Positions 53,516 through 61,836 of a stretch of 64,000 nt of DNA are shown one piece after another. Within the stretch, counting starts at the first letter, position 1, and every line of letters starts with the position of its first letter. This DNA comes from Steroidobacter agaridevorans (GTDB lineage: Bacteria; Pseudomonadota; Gammaproteobacteria; Steroidobacterales; Steroidobacteraceae). The notes under the pieces are model-generated. The model saw only the letters and a program-made list of their open reading frames with translations. It was not told the DNA's origin and ran no database searches. The stretch spans positions 525,556-589,555 of the forward strand of contig NZ_BLJO01000005.1 of NCBI RefSeq assembly GCF_009932555.1. The letters are read 5' to 3'. The position numbers were made by a program, and so were the translations under genes.

Positions 53516-55234
53516 ATGGGAGGCGGCACGCGCAGCGGCGCTATCAAGCGGTTCGGCGGACGCCTTCACTGGCTGGCTGCAGTCATTTGCAGCAGTGTGA
53601 CGGGCTCCGCATTCGCATTGGACCGCGCCGACTCCCAGATTCTTTACTTCGAGCCCGTTCAGTTCGCCGCGCCCAGCAGCGCCGGGCAGCAGAAGTCTTC
53701 GCCAACGCGCGAGCTGCAGTTCGACGCGTATGGTCGACGCTTCGTCGTGACGCTCGAGCCCAACGACAAGCTGTCGTCGCTGCTCCAAAGCGAGTCCAGC
53801 TCTTCCGATCTCGCGCTGTATCGCGGTCGCGTCAACGGCGTCTCGGGATCGTGGGCGCGTCTGTCGGTCGCGGACGGAAAGATCCAAGGCATGCTTTGGG
53901 ATGGTTCCGAGCTCTACGTCATCGAGCCGGTGGAAGAGCTGCAGGATTCGCTGCCTGCGACGACATCGGCGGATCCGAATACTACGGCCATCTTCCGGCT
54001 CAAAGATGTGGTGATGGCTCCCGGTGCGGCTGCGTGCGGCTCCGACTCCAACAGCGCTGCCAGCAACGGTTCCGACGCCTACAACTCCATGCTCGCCGAG
54101 TTGAAGGGCTCGCCCGCCATCATGCAGGCGGTCGGCGCATCCAAGCGCCTCGAGATCTCCGCGCTCGGCGACGGCCTGTTCATGAGCCGCTTCGGCAACG
54201 ACACGTTGGCGCGAGAGGAAATCCTGCGCCGACTGAACAACGTCGACGGCATCTTCAGCTCGCAGCTCGGCATCGAGATCAGCGTACCTTCGATCGATAT
54301 CGGCGATTCGCTGTCGGCCACTACGTCGGCCTCCTCGCTGCTCGACGAGCTGGGCGATCTGCGCAAGCGCACGCGGACCTTGAATTCGCGCGGCCTGACG
54401 CATTTGTTCACGGGCCGCAATCTGGATGGCACGACGGTCGGCATCGCGTTCGTCGGCTCGGTGTGCGATCGGCAGTACGGCGCCGGACTGACCGAGACCA
54501 GCAACACTCGCTGGGTGGAATCGTTGATCGCCGCTCACGAAATTGCTCATAGCCTGGGCGCGCCTCACGATGGCGATGCCAGCCAGGCCTGCGGCGGCGT
54601 GCCTGCCACCCAGTTCCTCATGGCCTCGGCCATCAACGGCAACGACAAATTTTCGGCGTGCAGCTTGAGCGTCATGCAATCGCGGATCGCGAGCGCGAGC
54701 TGCATCACTGCGCTCGCGAATGCAGATATCGCAGTGGACGCCGATCTCGGCTCCGTACAGCACTCGCTCGATAAGCCCTTCGAATGGAACCTGGCGATCC
54801 GCAACGCCGGCGGCTTGACGACTGCGAACGCGCGCGCCGAGATCACGCTGCCTTCGGATCTCACGATCGTGGAAGCATCGGTGCTGGGTGGCACGTGCAT
54901 CAGTGGCGCGGGTCACATCACGTGCGAGCTCGGCCAGATTCCCGGCGGCAACGCAGCCATCGTCAATGTTTCTCTGCGCAGCCCCGTCGCGATGTCGCGC
55001 GCGATCACAGTCAACGTGAGCGCAGCCAACGACAGCAATCCGAACAACAATCACGGCACGGGCACGATCAGCACTCAGCCGGAAGTGGATGTCGCACAGA
55101 CCGTGCAGGCTCCGTCCAGCGGCGGCGGGGGTGGCGGCGGCGCGGCCGGTCCGGGCTTGCTGGCCCTGCTGTTCGGCCTGCTCTGCTTGAAAAACTTCCA
55201 GCCGAACCCCACCCGCCCGACACGTCGTCCTTAA
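53516..55234 (+). CDS. Reprolysin-like zinc metalloprotease with GlyGly-CTERM-type sorting signal
   Basis: A 572-residue secreted protein. The signal peptide ends near 'VTGSAFALDRADS'. The propeptide-like region is residues 40-175. The protease domain has the zinc site 'HEIAHSLGAPHDGD' (HEXXHXXGXXHD) near 340, then a Met-turn segment 'TQFLMASAINGND' and 'KFSACSLSVM', which match the M12B (adamalysin) pattern of Met then FSxCS. Then comes a DUF11-like beta domain ('NAGGLTTANARAEITLPSDL'). The C-terminus is a Gly run, a hydrophobic span and a basic tail ('GGGGGGGAAGPGLLALLFGL', then 'PTRPTRRP'), the layout of GlyGly-CTERM signals processed by rhombosortase. Surface display or secretion is inferred. 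Confidence 0.87.
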   Translation: MGGGTRSGAIKRFGGRLHWLAAVICSSVTGSAFALDRADSQILYFEPVQFAAPSSAGQQKSSPTRELQFDAYGRRFVVTLEPNDKLSSLLQSESSSSDLALYRGRVNGVSGSWARLSVADGKIQGMLWDGSELYVIEPVEELQDSLPATTSADPNTTAIFRLKDVVMAPGAAACGSDSNSAASNGSDAYNSMLAELKGSPAIMQAVGASKRLEISALGDGLFMSRFGNDTLAREEILRRLNNVDGIFSSQLGIEISVPSIDIGDSLSATTSASSLLDELGDLRKRTRTLNSRGLTHLFTGRNLDGTTVGIAFVGSVCDRQYGAGLTETSNTRWVESLIAAHEIAHSLGAPHDGDASQACGGVPATQFLMASAINGNDKFSACSLSVMQSRIASASCITALANADIAVDADLGSVQHSLDKPFEWNLAIRNAGGLTTANARAEITLPSDLTIVEASVLGGTCISGAGHITCELGQIPGGNAAIVNVSLRSPVAMSRAITVNVSAANDSNPNNNHGTGTISTQPEVDVAQTVQAPSSGGGGGGGAAGPGLLALLFGLLCLKNFQPNPTRPTRRP

Positions 55235-55378
55235 CCTCACTCCAGGCGCTTGAAAGCGCGGTTGCAAGCGCCATTTACGTCGCCATACACGGACAATCCG
55301 TGCCCCATTCCATGGGCGGCATTAGTATCGGTCGCTTGCAAGGCCCGGCGCTGACCGGGCGTGAGGTGTAGTTTCGCC

Positions 55379-56305
55379 GTGCCTGAATACAAGGATTACT
55401 ACAAGATCATGGGCGTCGCCCGCGACGTCGGCCAGGACGAGCTCAAGCGCGTCTATCGCCGGCTCGCGCGCAAATTCCATCCCGACGTGAGCAAGGAAAA
55501 GGATGCCGAGGCCCGCTTCAAGGAAGTGCAGGAAGCCTACGAGGTCCTGAAGGATCCGCAGAAGCGCGCCGCTTACGATCAGCTGGGCAGCAACTGGCGC
55601 CAGGGCCAGGAATTCCGTCCGCCGCCGGATTGGGGCCAGAACTTCGAGTTCTCGAATGCATTCGGCGACCAGGAAGGCGGCTTCAGCGATTTCTTCTCGT
55701 CGCTGTTCGGCGGTGCTGCTCGCGGCGGCGCTCGCGCGCGTGGCGCCGGCGGACGGGGCTTTGCAATGGCGGGCGACGATCAAGTCGCCGCGATCGAAAT
55801 CGACCTGGAAGATTCCTTCAGCGGCGGCACGCAGACGATCGAGCTGAAGAGCGGACAAGGCGCGGCGCGCACGCTCAAGATCACGATCCCGCAAGGCATC
55901 GTCGAAGGCCAGCGTATCCGTCTCGCCGGTCAAGGCAGCCCCGGCCATGGCGGCGGCCCTTCCGGAGATCTGTATCTCGAAGTGCGCTTCCGCAAGCACA
56001 AGTTGTTTCAAGTGGAAGGCCGCGATGTGACTTTGACGCTGCCGGTTGCACCGTGGGAAGCGGCGCTCGGCGCCACTGTGCCGACGCCGACGTTGGCGGG
56101 GCCAGTCGACTTGCGCATTCCCGCGAACGCGAAAGCAGGACAACGCATGCGACTCAAGGGCCGCGGACTACCGGGCGCGACACCGGGAGATCAATACGTA
56201 GTATTGAAAATCGTATTGCCCCCTGCCGATACGGCGGAGGCACGCGAGCTATACGAACGTATGCAACGCGAGTTGCCGTTCGATCCGCGCGCAGAGTTGC
56301 AGTAA
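55379..56305 (+). CDS. DnaJ-family protein of the CbpA type
   Basis: I start at GTG 55379 because the J domain begins immediately ('PEYKDYYKIMGVARDVGQDE'), as in E. coli CbpA; GTG 55361 is in frame but adds non-family residues. The HPD motif is at 34-36 ('RKFHPDVSKEKDAEARFKEV'). A Gly/Phe-rich linker (about 70-130) and two C-terminal beta-sandwich domains ('LRIPANAKAGQRMRLKGRGL') follow. There is no Cys-rich zinc domain, which separates CbpA from DnaJ. It should be a co-chaperone of DnaK and may bind curved DNA. 308 residues. Confidence 0.92.
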   Translation: MPEYKDYYKIMGVARDVGQDELKRVYRRLARKFHPDVSKEKDAEARFKEVQEAYEVLKDPQKRAAYDQLGSNWRQGQEFRPPPDWGQNFEFSNAFGDQEGGFSDFFSSLFGGAARGGARARGAGGRGFAMAGDDQVAAIEIDLEDSFSGGTQTIELKSGQGAARTLKITIPQGIVEGQRIRLAGQGSPGHGGGPSGDLYLEVRFRKHKLFQVEGRDVTLTLPVAPWEAALGATVPTPTLAGPVDLRIPANAKAGQRMRLKGRGLPGATPGDQYVVLKIVLPPADTAEARELYERMQRELPFDPRAELQ

Positions 56306-56310
56306 TCGGA

Positions 56311-56715
56311 TCAATGCACGCCGGTGGCGTCCGTGGCGTGCTGCGAATGATCGAGTAGATAGGCGACGCGACGCACGATGGACAAGTCCACGTGCGTCTT
56401 CTCGATGAAATCCACCGCCCCCTCGCGCATGGCTGCCACCGCGGCGCGCACATCCGCATCTTCTCCCAGCAAAATAACCGGCGTGGACGCGTGATTCGCG
56501 CGCAGACATTTCAGCAGGTCCAGGCCCGACATGCCGGGCAAGGCCATGTCGGTGATCAGACAGCTGCCACGTATGCCGAGCGGCGACGCGAGATAGCTTT
56601 CAGCGCTGTCGTAATCCTGAACATCCGCGTTCAGCTTACTCAACATAGAACAAAGCATTCGGCGGTCCGTTGCGTCGGCTTCGATTACTGCAACGATGGG
56701 GCGGGAGTACGACAC
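56311..56715 (-). CDS. Degenerate receiver-only response regulator
   Basis: GTG 56715 gives 134 residues; a TTG at 56769 is in frame. The receiver fold resembles FixJ N-termini: 'SCLITDMALPGMSGLDLL' with the phospho-acceptor Asp and 'AMREGAVDFIEKTHVDLS' with the conserved Lys. But the acidic pair reads 'IEADATD' instead of DDD and the switch Thr is replaced by Gly in 'VILLGEDAD'. There is no output domain. It sits downstream of a FixJ-like gene and may compete for, or scaffold, the neighbouring kinase. No strong ribosome-binding site is seen, so the start is uncertain. Confidence 0.7.
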   Translation of the reverse strand: MSYSRPIVAVIEADATDRRMLCSMLSKLNADVQDYDSAESYLASPLGIRGSCLITDMALPGMSGLDLLKCLRANHASTPVILLGEDADVRAAVAAMREGAVDFIEKTHVDLSIVRRVAYLLDHSQHATDATGVH

Positions 56716-57021
56716 AAAAATAAAAGTTCGGTCTGCGCTGAGAAGAAAGCGGCCACGGCCACCATACAAAGTAAGCCCGAGCCGCGGGGAGGATTGGGGG
56801 CGGTGGACTCGCCTGTGGGCCGTGGTCGCATGCCGTTATCTTGGCCGAGCGCCACCCGTGAAAAAGTCGCACTTGTACTTAAGGAAGACAGCGTTGCTGA
56901 ACGCTGCTTCGTGCAGGGTTTTAAGGGTTTTTTCTAGGGTCGACAACGCGTGTCGCCGACCTGTCGCAAGCCACCGTCAGTTCAGCAAAATTATATCCAC
57001 GACATGCGCGAATGCGCGCCT
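56716..57021. other. Non-coding region between the two response regulator genes
   Basis: About 306 bases with no supported gene or hairpin of note; there are short A/T-rich stretches (around 56862-56890) that might hold a promoter on the - strand. Confidence 0.4.
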
Positions 57022-57651
57022 TCACACCTGGCCCACTTCCAGCACCATGCGCACCAGGTGCGCGAGCGAGGACGCCTGCATCTTCTCCATCACGCGCGCG
57101 CGGTGGATTTCCACGGTGCGTTGACTGAGCTTCAGGTCGCCGGCGATCACCTTGTTCGCCTTGCCGTGCACGACCAGATCGAGCACTTCGCGCTCACGGG
57201 GCGTCAGCGTTTCTAATCGGCGACGGATGTCGTTGCGCTCGCCGAGCGCGGCGCGGTTGCTGGTGTCTTTCTCCAGCGCCTGGTTGATGCGGTCGATCAG
57301 ATCCTGATCGCGGAACGGCTTCTGGATGAAGTCGACCGCGCCGGCCTGCATGGCCTCGACAGCCATCGGCACATCGCCGTGTCCAGTGATGAAAATGATC
57401 GGCAATATCGAATGTTTTTCGTTCAGCTTCTGCTGCAGCTCCAGCCCCGACATTCCCGGCATGCGGATGTCGAGCACCAGACAACCAGGGCGGTCCTCGC
57501 TGTACGCCTCGAGGAATTCCGAGCCCGCGCCGTACGTCTCGACCGATTGCCCGACCGACCGAAGCAGCAGCTTCAGCGCGTCGCGCACCGCCGAGTCATC
57601 GTCGACGACGAAGATCGTGGGCCGCTGGTTGGTGACGCTCGCTCTCATCAT
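57022..57651 (-). CDS. FixJ/NarL-type response regulator
   Basis: The start is ATG 57651, which overlaps the kinase stop (ATGA) and has GGGAG six bases upstream. The 209-residue protein has a receiver ('IFVVDDDSAVRDALKLLLRS', 'CLVLDIRMPGMSGLEL', 'FITGHGDVPMAVEAM', 'FIQKPF') with all phosphorylation residues, and a LuxR-type helix-turn-helix ('LTPREREVLDLVVHGKANKV', 'LSQRTVEIHRARVMEKM'). This is the FixJ architecture. It is translationally coupled with the PAS kinase upstream and likely phosphorylated by it to activate target promoters. Confidence 0.93.
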   Translation of the reverse strand: MMRASVTNQRPTIFVVDDDSAVRDALKLLLRSVGQSVETYGAGSEFLEAYSEDRPGCLVLDIRMPGMSGLELQQKLNEKHSILPIIFITGHGDVPMAVEAMQAGAVDFIQKPFRDQDLIDRINQALEKDTSNRAALGERNDIRRRLETLTPREREVLDLVVHGKANKVIAGDLKLSQRTVEIHRARVMEKMQASSLAHLVRMVLEVGQV

Positions 57652-59201
57652 TGCTGACTCCCTGCTGACGCCGGCACGGCCGGCAGTGTGAAAAAGAATC
57701 GCGCTCCGCCGCCGGGATTGGCGCTGCACCACAGCTTGCCGCCGTGAGCGCGAACGATGGACCGGCTGATCGACAGGCCGAGTCCGGTGCCACCGGGCTT
57801 GGTAGTGAAGAACGGATTGAACAGCTCGGCCATCGCCGCCGGATCGACGCCGGTGCCGCGATCGGCCACCATGAATTCGACGTCGCCTTCGCTGTCCACC
57901 GAGGTCCGCAACAGAATCTCACGGCGCACTTCCGGCACCGTCAACATCGCATCGATGCTGTTACGAACCAGGTTCAAGACCACCTGCTGAATCTGTACCG
58001 CGTCGGCCTGCACTTGCGGAGACAGCGGCGAAGGCTCGAGCACGAGCCGCACACCGTTGTGTCGCGCGTCGGTCTGCGCGAGTGTCACCACATCTTCGAG
58101 CAAGCGATTCGCTTCTATCAACTCTCGCCGCACTTCCCGGTTCTTCACGAAGGTGCGCAGCCGGCGGATGACCTCGCCGGCACGCAATGCCTGCGCGCCG
58201 ATGTGATTGAGCGCCGCCTCCACTTCTTCCTGCGAGAAGTCGTTGGCGGCAATCAGCCGCTGACAGGCCTGCGCGTAGGTCGCAATTGCTGTCAGAGGCT
58301 GATTCACTTCGTGTGCGATACCGGCTGCCATCTCACCCATCGTGGATATACGCCCGAAGTGGGCGATTCGGTCCTGCATCTGGCGCGCTTCGTCTTCGGC
58401 GCGGCGCCGATCGGTAATGTCGTGCAACGTGCCTACTTGCCTCAACACCCGTCCGTCCGGACGCCGTGTTGTTTGAGCAATGTGGTGCACGTAGCGCAGC
58501 GACCCATCGGGATGGATGACGCGATACTCGATGTCCATGGAGCGCGCGCTGGTCTCCAGCTCGTCACGGGCCCCTTGCCAGCGCGCGCGATCGGCCGGAT
58601 GAACCATCGGCTCCAGATATTCGTACACCCCGATGTAAGGCTCGCCATAGCGCCGGCCCAACACACGATATAAATGCGGCGACCAGTAGTCCTCGAACTT
58701 GCCGTCGGCATGCACGACGTAGTTGCCGAGGTTCGCGATCTCCTGCGCGATGGTGAGCTGCGCCTCGCTGCGACGGAGCGCTTCTTCGGCGTTCCGGCGC
58801 ACGGTGATGTCGCGGATGAAACCGACGAAGCGCGGCGGGTCCGTGCCCTGCACGCGCCCCACTGCCAGCTCGGCGGAGAACTCGCTGCCATCCCGGCGCT
58901 TGGCGAGCAGTTCGCGACCGATGCCGATGATGCGAGGCTCGCCGGCCTCGATGTAATGACGCAGATAGTCGTCGTGCTGGGAGCGGTACGGCTCGGGCAG
59001 CAGGATGTTGACCTTCAGCCCGATGACCTCCTGCTCGTTGTAACCGAACATGCGCTCGCCGGCATGGTTCAACAGCTCGATGCGGCCTTCGTGATCGAAC
59101 AGCACGACGGCATCGACGGCGGCGTCGAGCACTGCCTGGAATTCACGCTCCAGCCGGTGTGCGCGCTCTTCTTGGGGCTCGGCGACTCGCAGTAGCGTCA
59201 T
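57648..59201 (-). CDS. PAS-domain sensor histidine kinase (FixL-like)
   Basis: ATG 59201 gives 517 residues; the frame continues upstream to 59282 but overlaps the divergent gene. No membrane segment. Two PAS domains ('VLDAAVDAVVLFDHEGRIEL' at about 22, and 'GNYVVHADGKFEDYWSPHLY' at about 155) are followed by a PAC-type segment and HisKA box 'EMAAGIAHEVNQPLTAIAT' (His near 297). The HATPase domain has 'DAVQIQQVVLNLVRNSIDAM' and 'GTGLGLSISRSIVRAHGGKL'. It is a soluble FixL-like kinase; whether either PAS binds haem cannot be decided by eye. The FixJ-like gene follows with a four-base overlap. Confidence 0.92.
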   Translation of the reverse strand: MTLLRVAEPQEERAHRLEREFQAVLDAAVDAVVLFDHEGRIELLNHAGERMFGYNEQEVIGLKVNILLPEPYRSQHDDYLRHYIEAGEPRIIGIGRELLAKRRDGSEFSAELAVGRVQGTDPPRFVGFIRDITVRRNAEEALRRSEAQLTIAQEIANLGNYVVHADGKFEDYWSPHLYRVLGRRYGEPYIGVYEYLEPMVHPADRARWQGARDELETSARSMDIEYRVIHPDGSLRYVHHIAQTTRRPDGRVLRQVGTLHDITDRRRAEDEARQMQDRIAHFGRISTMGEMAAGIAHEVNQPLTAIATYAQACQRLIAANDFSQEEVEAALNHIGAQALRAGEVIRRLRTFVKNREVRRELIEANRLLEDVVTLAQTDARHNGVRLVLEPSPLSPQVQADAVQIQQVVLNLVRNSIDAMLTVPEVRREILLRTSVDSEGDVEFMVADRGTGVDPAAMAELFNPFFTTKPGGTGLGLSISRSIVRAHGGKLWCSANPGGGARFFFTLPAVPASAGSQQ

Positions 59202-59272
59202 AGGATTCCGATCTAACCACGCATGGCAGCAGCCGTGGAAGTAGTGCTGCCCGCGATATACTCCCCGCCCGC

Positions 59273-61336
59273 ATGCCTGCAACCGTCTTGCTCATCGATG
59301 CGAACGCCGAGGACGAGCAACTGTTCCGCGAGGAACTGGCTCTGATCCGCGATCAGCCGTTCGAACTGGAGGTGGTTCGCACCCTGGCCGAGGGGCTGGT
59401 CCGCCTGCGCCCGGGCCAAGCGCGAACCGATGTCATTCTGCTCGACCTGCATCTGCCCGACAGCCTGGGGCTGACCACATTCCTGCGCTTGCAGCCCAAG
59501 GCCGGCGACCGGCCCATCATCGTGCTGGTCGGCCAGGTCGACGAGGACCTGGGCATCGAGGCGGTGGAGCGCGGGGCGCTCGATTACCTGATCAAACAAC
59601 AGGTGGTCAGCACGCTGCTGAACAAGGCGCTGCGCTACGCCACCGAGCGCACCCACACCCTGCTGGCCTTGAAGGCGTCCGAGACCCGCTACCGAGAGCT
59701 GTACGAAAACGTGGTCGCCGGCGTGTTCCAGACCACGCCGGACGGCAAATTCATGGCGGCGAACCCGGCGCTGGTGCGCCTGCTCGGCTATGCCAGCGAA
59801 GACGAGCTGCTGGAGCTGCACATCGAGCGCGACCTTTATATGTATCCCGAGGAGCGGGAGAACTGGCTGCGGAACATGGCCGCCGCCGGCGAGATCCGCA
59901 ATGCCGAGCTGGTCTTGAAGCGCAAGGACGGCCGCAAGATCGTGGTGCTGGAGAATTCCCGCGCGGTGCGTGACGAACATGGCCAGGCCATCTACTACGA
60001 AGGCACGCTCACCGATATCACTGAAGCGCATGAGTTGTCGCGGCAGTTGTCGTATGAAGCCAGTCACGATGCGCTCTCGGGCCTGATCAACCGGCGCGAG
60101 TTCGAGCTGCGGCTGCAACGAGCGTTGGACTCGGTACAGTCGGGCTCGCAGCACGCGGTCTGCTACCTGGATCTGGATCAGTTCAAGATCATCAACGACA
60201 CCTGCGGCCACATCGCCGGCGACGAGCTGCTCCGGCAACTCGCGCAGGTCTTGCAGGGCCGCGTCCGAAGCAATGACACACTGGCGCGCCTGGGCGGCGA
60301 CGAATTCGGCCTGCTCCTGCACGACTGCGGCATCGACGACGCAATCATGGTCGCGAACGGCCTGCTCAAGGCGGTCGAGCATCACGCGTTTGTCTGGGGA
60401 AATAGCACGTTCTCGGTGGGCGCCAGTATTGGCCTCGTGCCGGTCACGCCGACCTTCCGACGGGTCACGCAGGTTCTGCAAGCGGCGGATGCGGCCTGCT
60501 ACGCGGCCAAGGATCAGGGGCGCAATCGCATCCATGTCTACCAGGAAGACGACACGCTGGTCGCGCAACGTCACGGCGAAATGCAGTGGGTCGCGCGGGT
60601 CAAGCGAGCGCTCAACGACCACCGCTTCTTTCTCGAAGCGCAGCCCATCGTTCCCTTGCAAGGCGACCGGCAAGCCAAGCGCAACTACGAGCTGCTGGTT
60701 CGCATGCGAGACGAGTCGGGCCGCGTCGTGCCGCCCGGCGCGTTTCTGCCGGCGGTGGAACGGTACAACCTGTCATTGCGCCTGGATCGATGGGTGATCA
60801 CGACCGCTCTGCAATGGATCGCCACGCATCGCTCGCAGATCGAGCGGGTGTCGCGGATCTTCATCAACCTGTCGGGCGATTCGGTGGGCGATCCGCAGTT
60901 GCAGGAGTTCATCCGCCATTCGATCGTCGAGCTGAGCGTGCCGCCGGAGCGGGTCGGCTTTGAAATCACCGAGACAGCAGCGATTGGTAATCTCACTCGG
61001 GCGAATCAACTGATCGCCGGGTTGAGAGAATTGGGCTGCGCGTTTGCGCTCGATGACTTCGGCAGCGGCGTTTCTTCGTTCGCTTATCTCAAGGCGCTGA
61101 CGGTCGACTATCTGAAGATCGACGGCCTCTTCATCGGCAATATCGTCGCGGATCGGATCGATTATGAGATGGTCCGATCGATCACGGACATCGGGCATGT
61201 GATGGGGAAGAAGGTGGTCGCCGAGTCCGTCGAGAGCCTGGAAGCGATGGAGAAGTTGCGGCAGATCGGCGTGGACTTCGTGCAGGGCTTTGCAGTGGGG
61301 ACGCCGGTGTCGATTGACTCGATCGGTTGTTGGTAG
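59273..61336 (+). CDS. Receiver-PAS-GGDEF-EAL cyclic di-GMP signalling protein
   Basis: A 687-residue protein. Residues 1-125 form a receiver ('VLLIDANAEDEQLFREELAL', Asp near 57 in 'VILLDLHLPDSLGL'). PAS domain about 140-255. GGDEF domain about 265-425 with an intact 'ARLGGDEFGLLL' and the inhibitory RxxD site five residues before ('RSND'). EAL domain about 445-680, with the motif as 'YELLVRM', 'FEITETAAI', 'DDFGSGVSSFAYLKALTVDY', 'KIDGLF', 'VVAESVES' and 'DFVQGF', so the catalytic Glu, Asp and Lys are present. Both synthesis and degradation of c-di-GMP are possible. Divergent from the FixL-like kinase with a 71-base gap. Confidence 0.93.
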   Translation: MPATVLLIDANAEDEQLFREELALIRDQPFELEVVRTLAEGLVRLRPGQARTDVILLDLHLPDSLGLTTFLRLQPKAGDRPIIVLVGQVDEDLGIEAVERGALDYLIKQQVVSTLLNKALRYATERTHTLLALKASETRYRELYENVVAGVFQTTPDGKFMAANPALVRLLGYASEDELLELHIERDLYMYPEERENWLRNMAAAGEIRNAELVLKRKDGRKIVVLENSRAVRDEHGQAIYYEGTLTDITEAHELSRQLSYEASHDALSGLINRREFELRLQRALDSVQSGSQHAVCYLDLDQFKIINDTCGHIAGDELLRQLAQVLQGRVRSNDTLARLGGDEFGLLLHDCGIDDAIMVANGLLKAVEHHAFVWGNSTFSVGASIGLVPVTPTFRRVTQVLQAADAACYAAKDQGRNRIHVYQEDDTLVAQRHGEMQWVARVKRALNDHRFFLEAQPIVPLQGDRQAKRNYELLVRMRDESGRVVPPGAFLPAVERYNLSLRLDRWVITTALQWIATHRSQIERVSRIFINLSGDSVGDPQLQEFIRHSIVELSVPPERVGFEITETAAIGNLTRANQLIAGLRELGCAFALDDFGSGVSSFAYLKALTVDYLKIDGLFIGNIVADRIDYEMVRSITDIGHVMGKKVVAESVESLEAMEKLRQIGVDFVQGFAVGTPVSIDSIGCW

Positions 61337-61369
61337 GTTGCTGCCGGAGGCGTTAGCGGTCTGCGTCGC

Positions 61370-61510
61370 CCGAGGTGACGTCCCTCCTTCCGGCACCGTG
61401 CTCCCCTACTGCCTTCGCTATCGCTCGGCCCGTTGGTCCCATCCCTGGGCGCACTGCTCCGACAAGGTCCCTCTTGTTCGAAGCTGCCGGAAGGAGGGAC
61501 GTCACCTCGG
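61370..61510. repeat. Perfect 26-bp inverted repeat with 89-bp spacer
   Basis: The arm at 61370-61395 (beginning CCGAGGTGACG, ending TTCCGGCA) is the exact reverse complement of 61485-61510. No target-site duplication is obvious outside the arms. The layout suits a small non-autonomous element or a REPIN-like pair. No second copy was noticed in this window. Confidence 0.85.
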
Positions 61511-61648
61511 ACGCCGCCGAAACGTCATCTGCGCATTCGCGCGTGACTCTGTTCCGACCGTGCGACCGTCGGTTGTGAGTTTCAGGTGGATCGTTGTCGA
61601 CGCGGCAGTTGCGGCCGCGCTCTGCGCGGCCGCCGGGTGACGGCGCCG

Positions 61649-61714
61649 CAGTTCGATGGTACGGCTCTCCGTCGCGAGTCACAGTTCGATCGGGCAGCTC
61701 TCCGCCGCGAGTCG
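61649..61714. repeat. Two-copy 33-bp tandem repeat
   Basis: Units 61649-61681 and 61682-61714 both start with CAGTTCGAT and contain CTCTCCG.CGCGAGTC, with a handful of differences between the copies. Directly adjoining is the 9-bp stem-loop at 61708-61730. Confidence 0.7.
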
Positions 61715-61836
61715 TCGCCAAGACGACTCGTCTAGTTTCGAGCGCTAGCAAGAAACGTCAGCGCTCGTAGAGCGCGATAGCTCGACCGCAGGTCGCTCCC
61801 GGCGGCGCGGGCCACCGACGCCTCTTTTCTTAGATC

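Larger units (their letters stand above)
61337..61836. other. Non-coding region rich in repeats and hairpins
   Basis: 500 bases between a c-di-GMP gene and the pyruvate carboxylase gene. It holds a long inverted repeat, a tandem repeat and two further stem-loops: CGAGTCGTC with GACGACTCG (61708-61730), and GAGCGCT with AGCGCTC (around 61740-61766). Frames in it (such as 61290-61640) lack codon bias and ribosome-binding sites. Confidence 0.65.

Noticed and set aside
61290-61640. 116-residue open frame in the intergenic repeat region
   Set aside because: Overlaps the end of the GGDEF-EAL gene, runs through both arms of the inverted repeat and shows no protein motif or ribosome-binding site.
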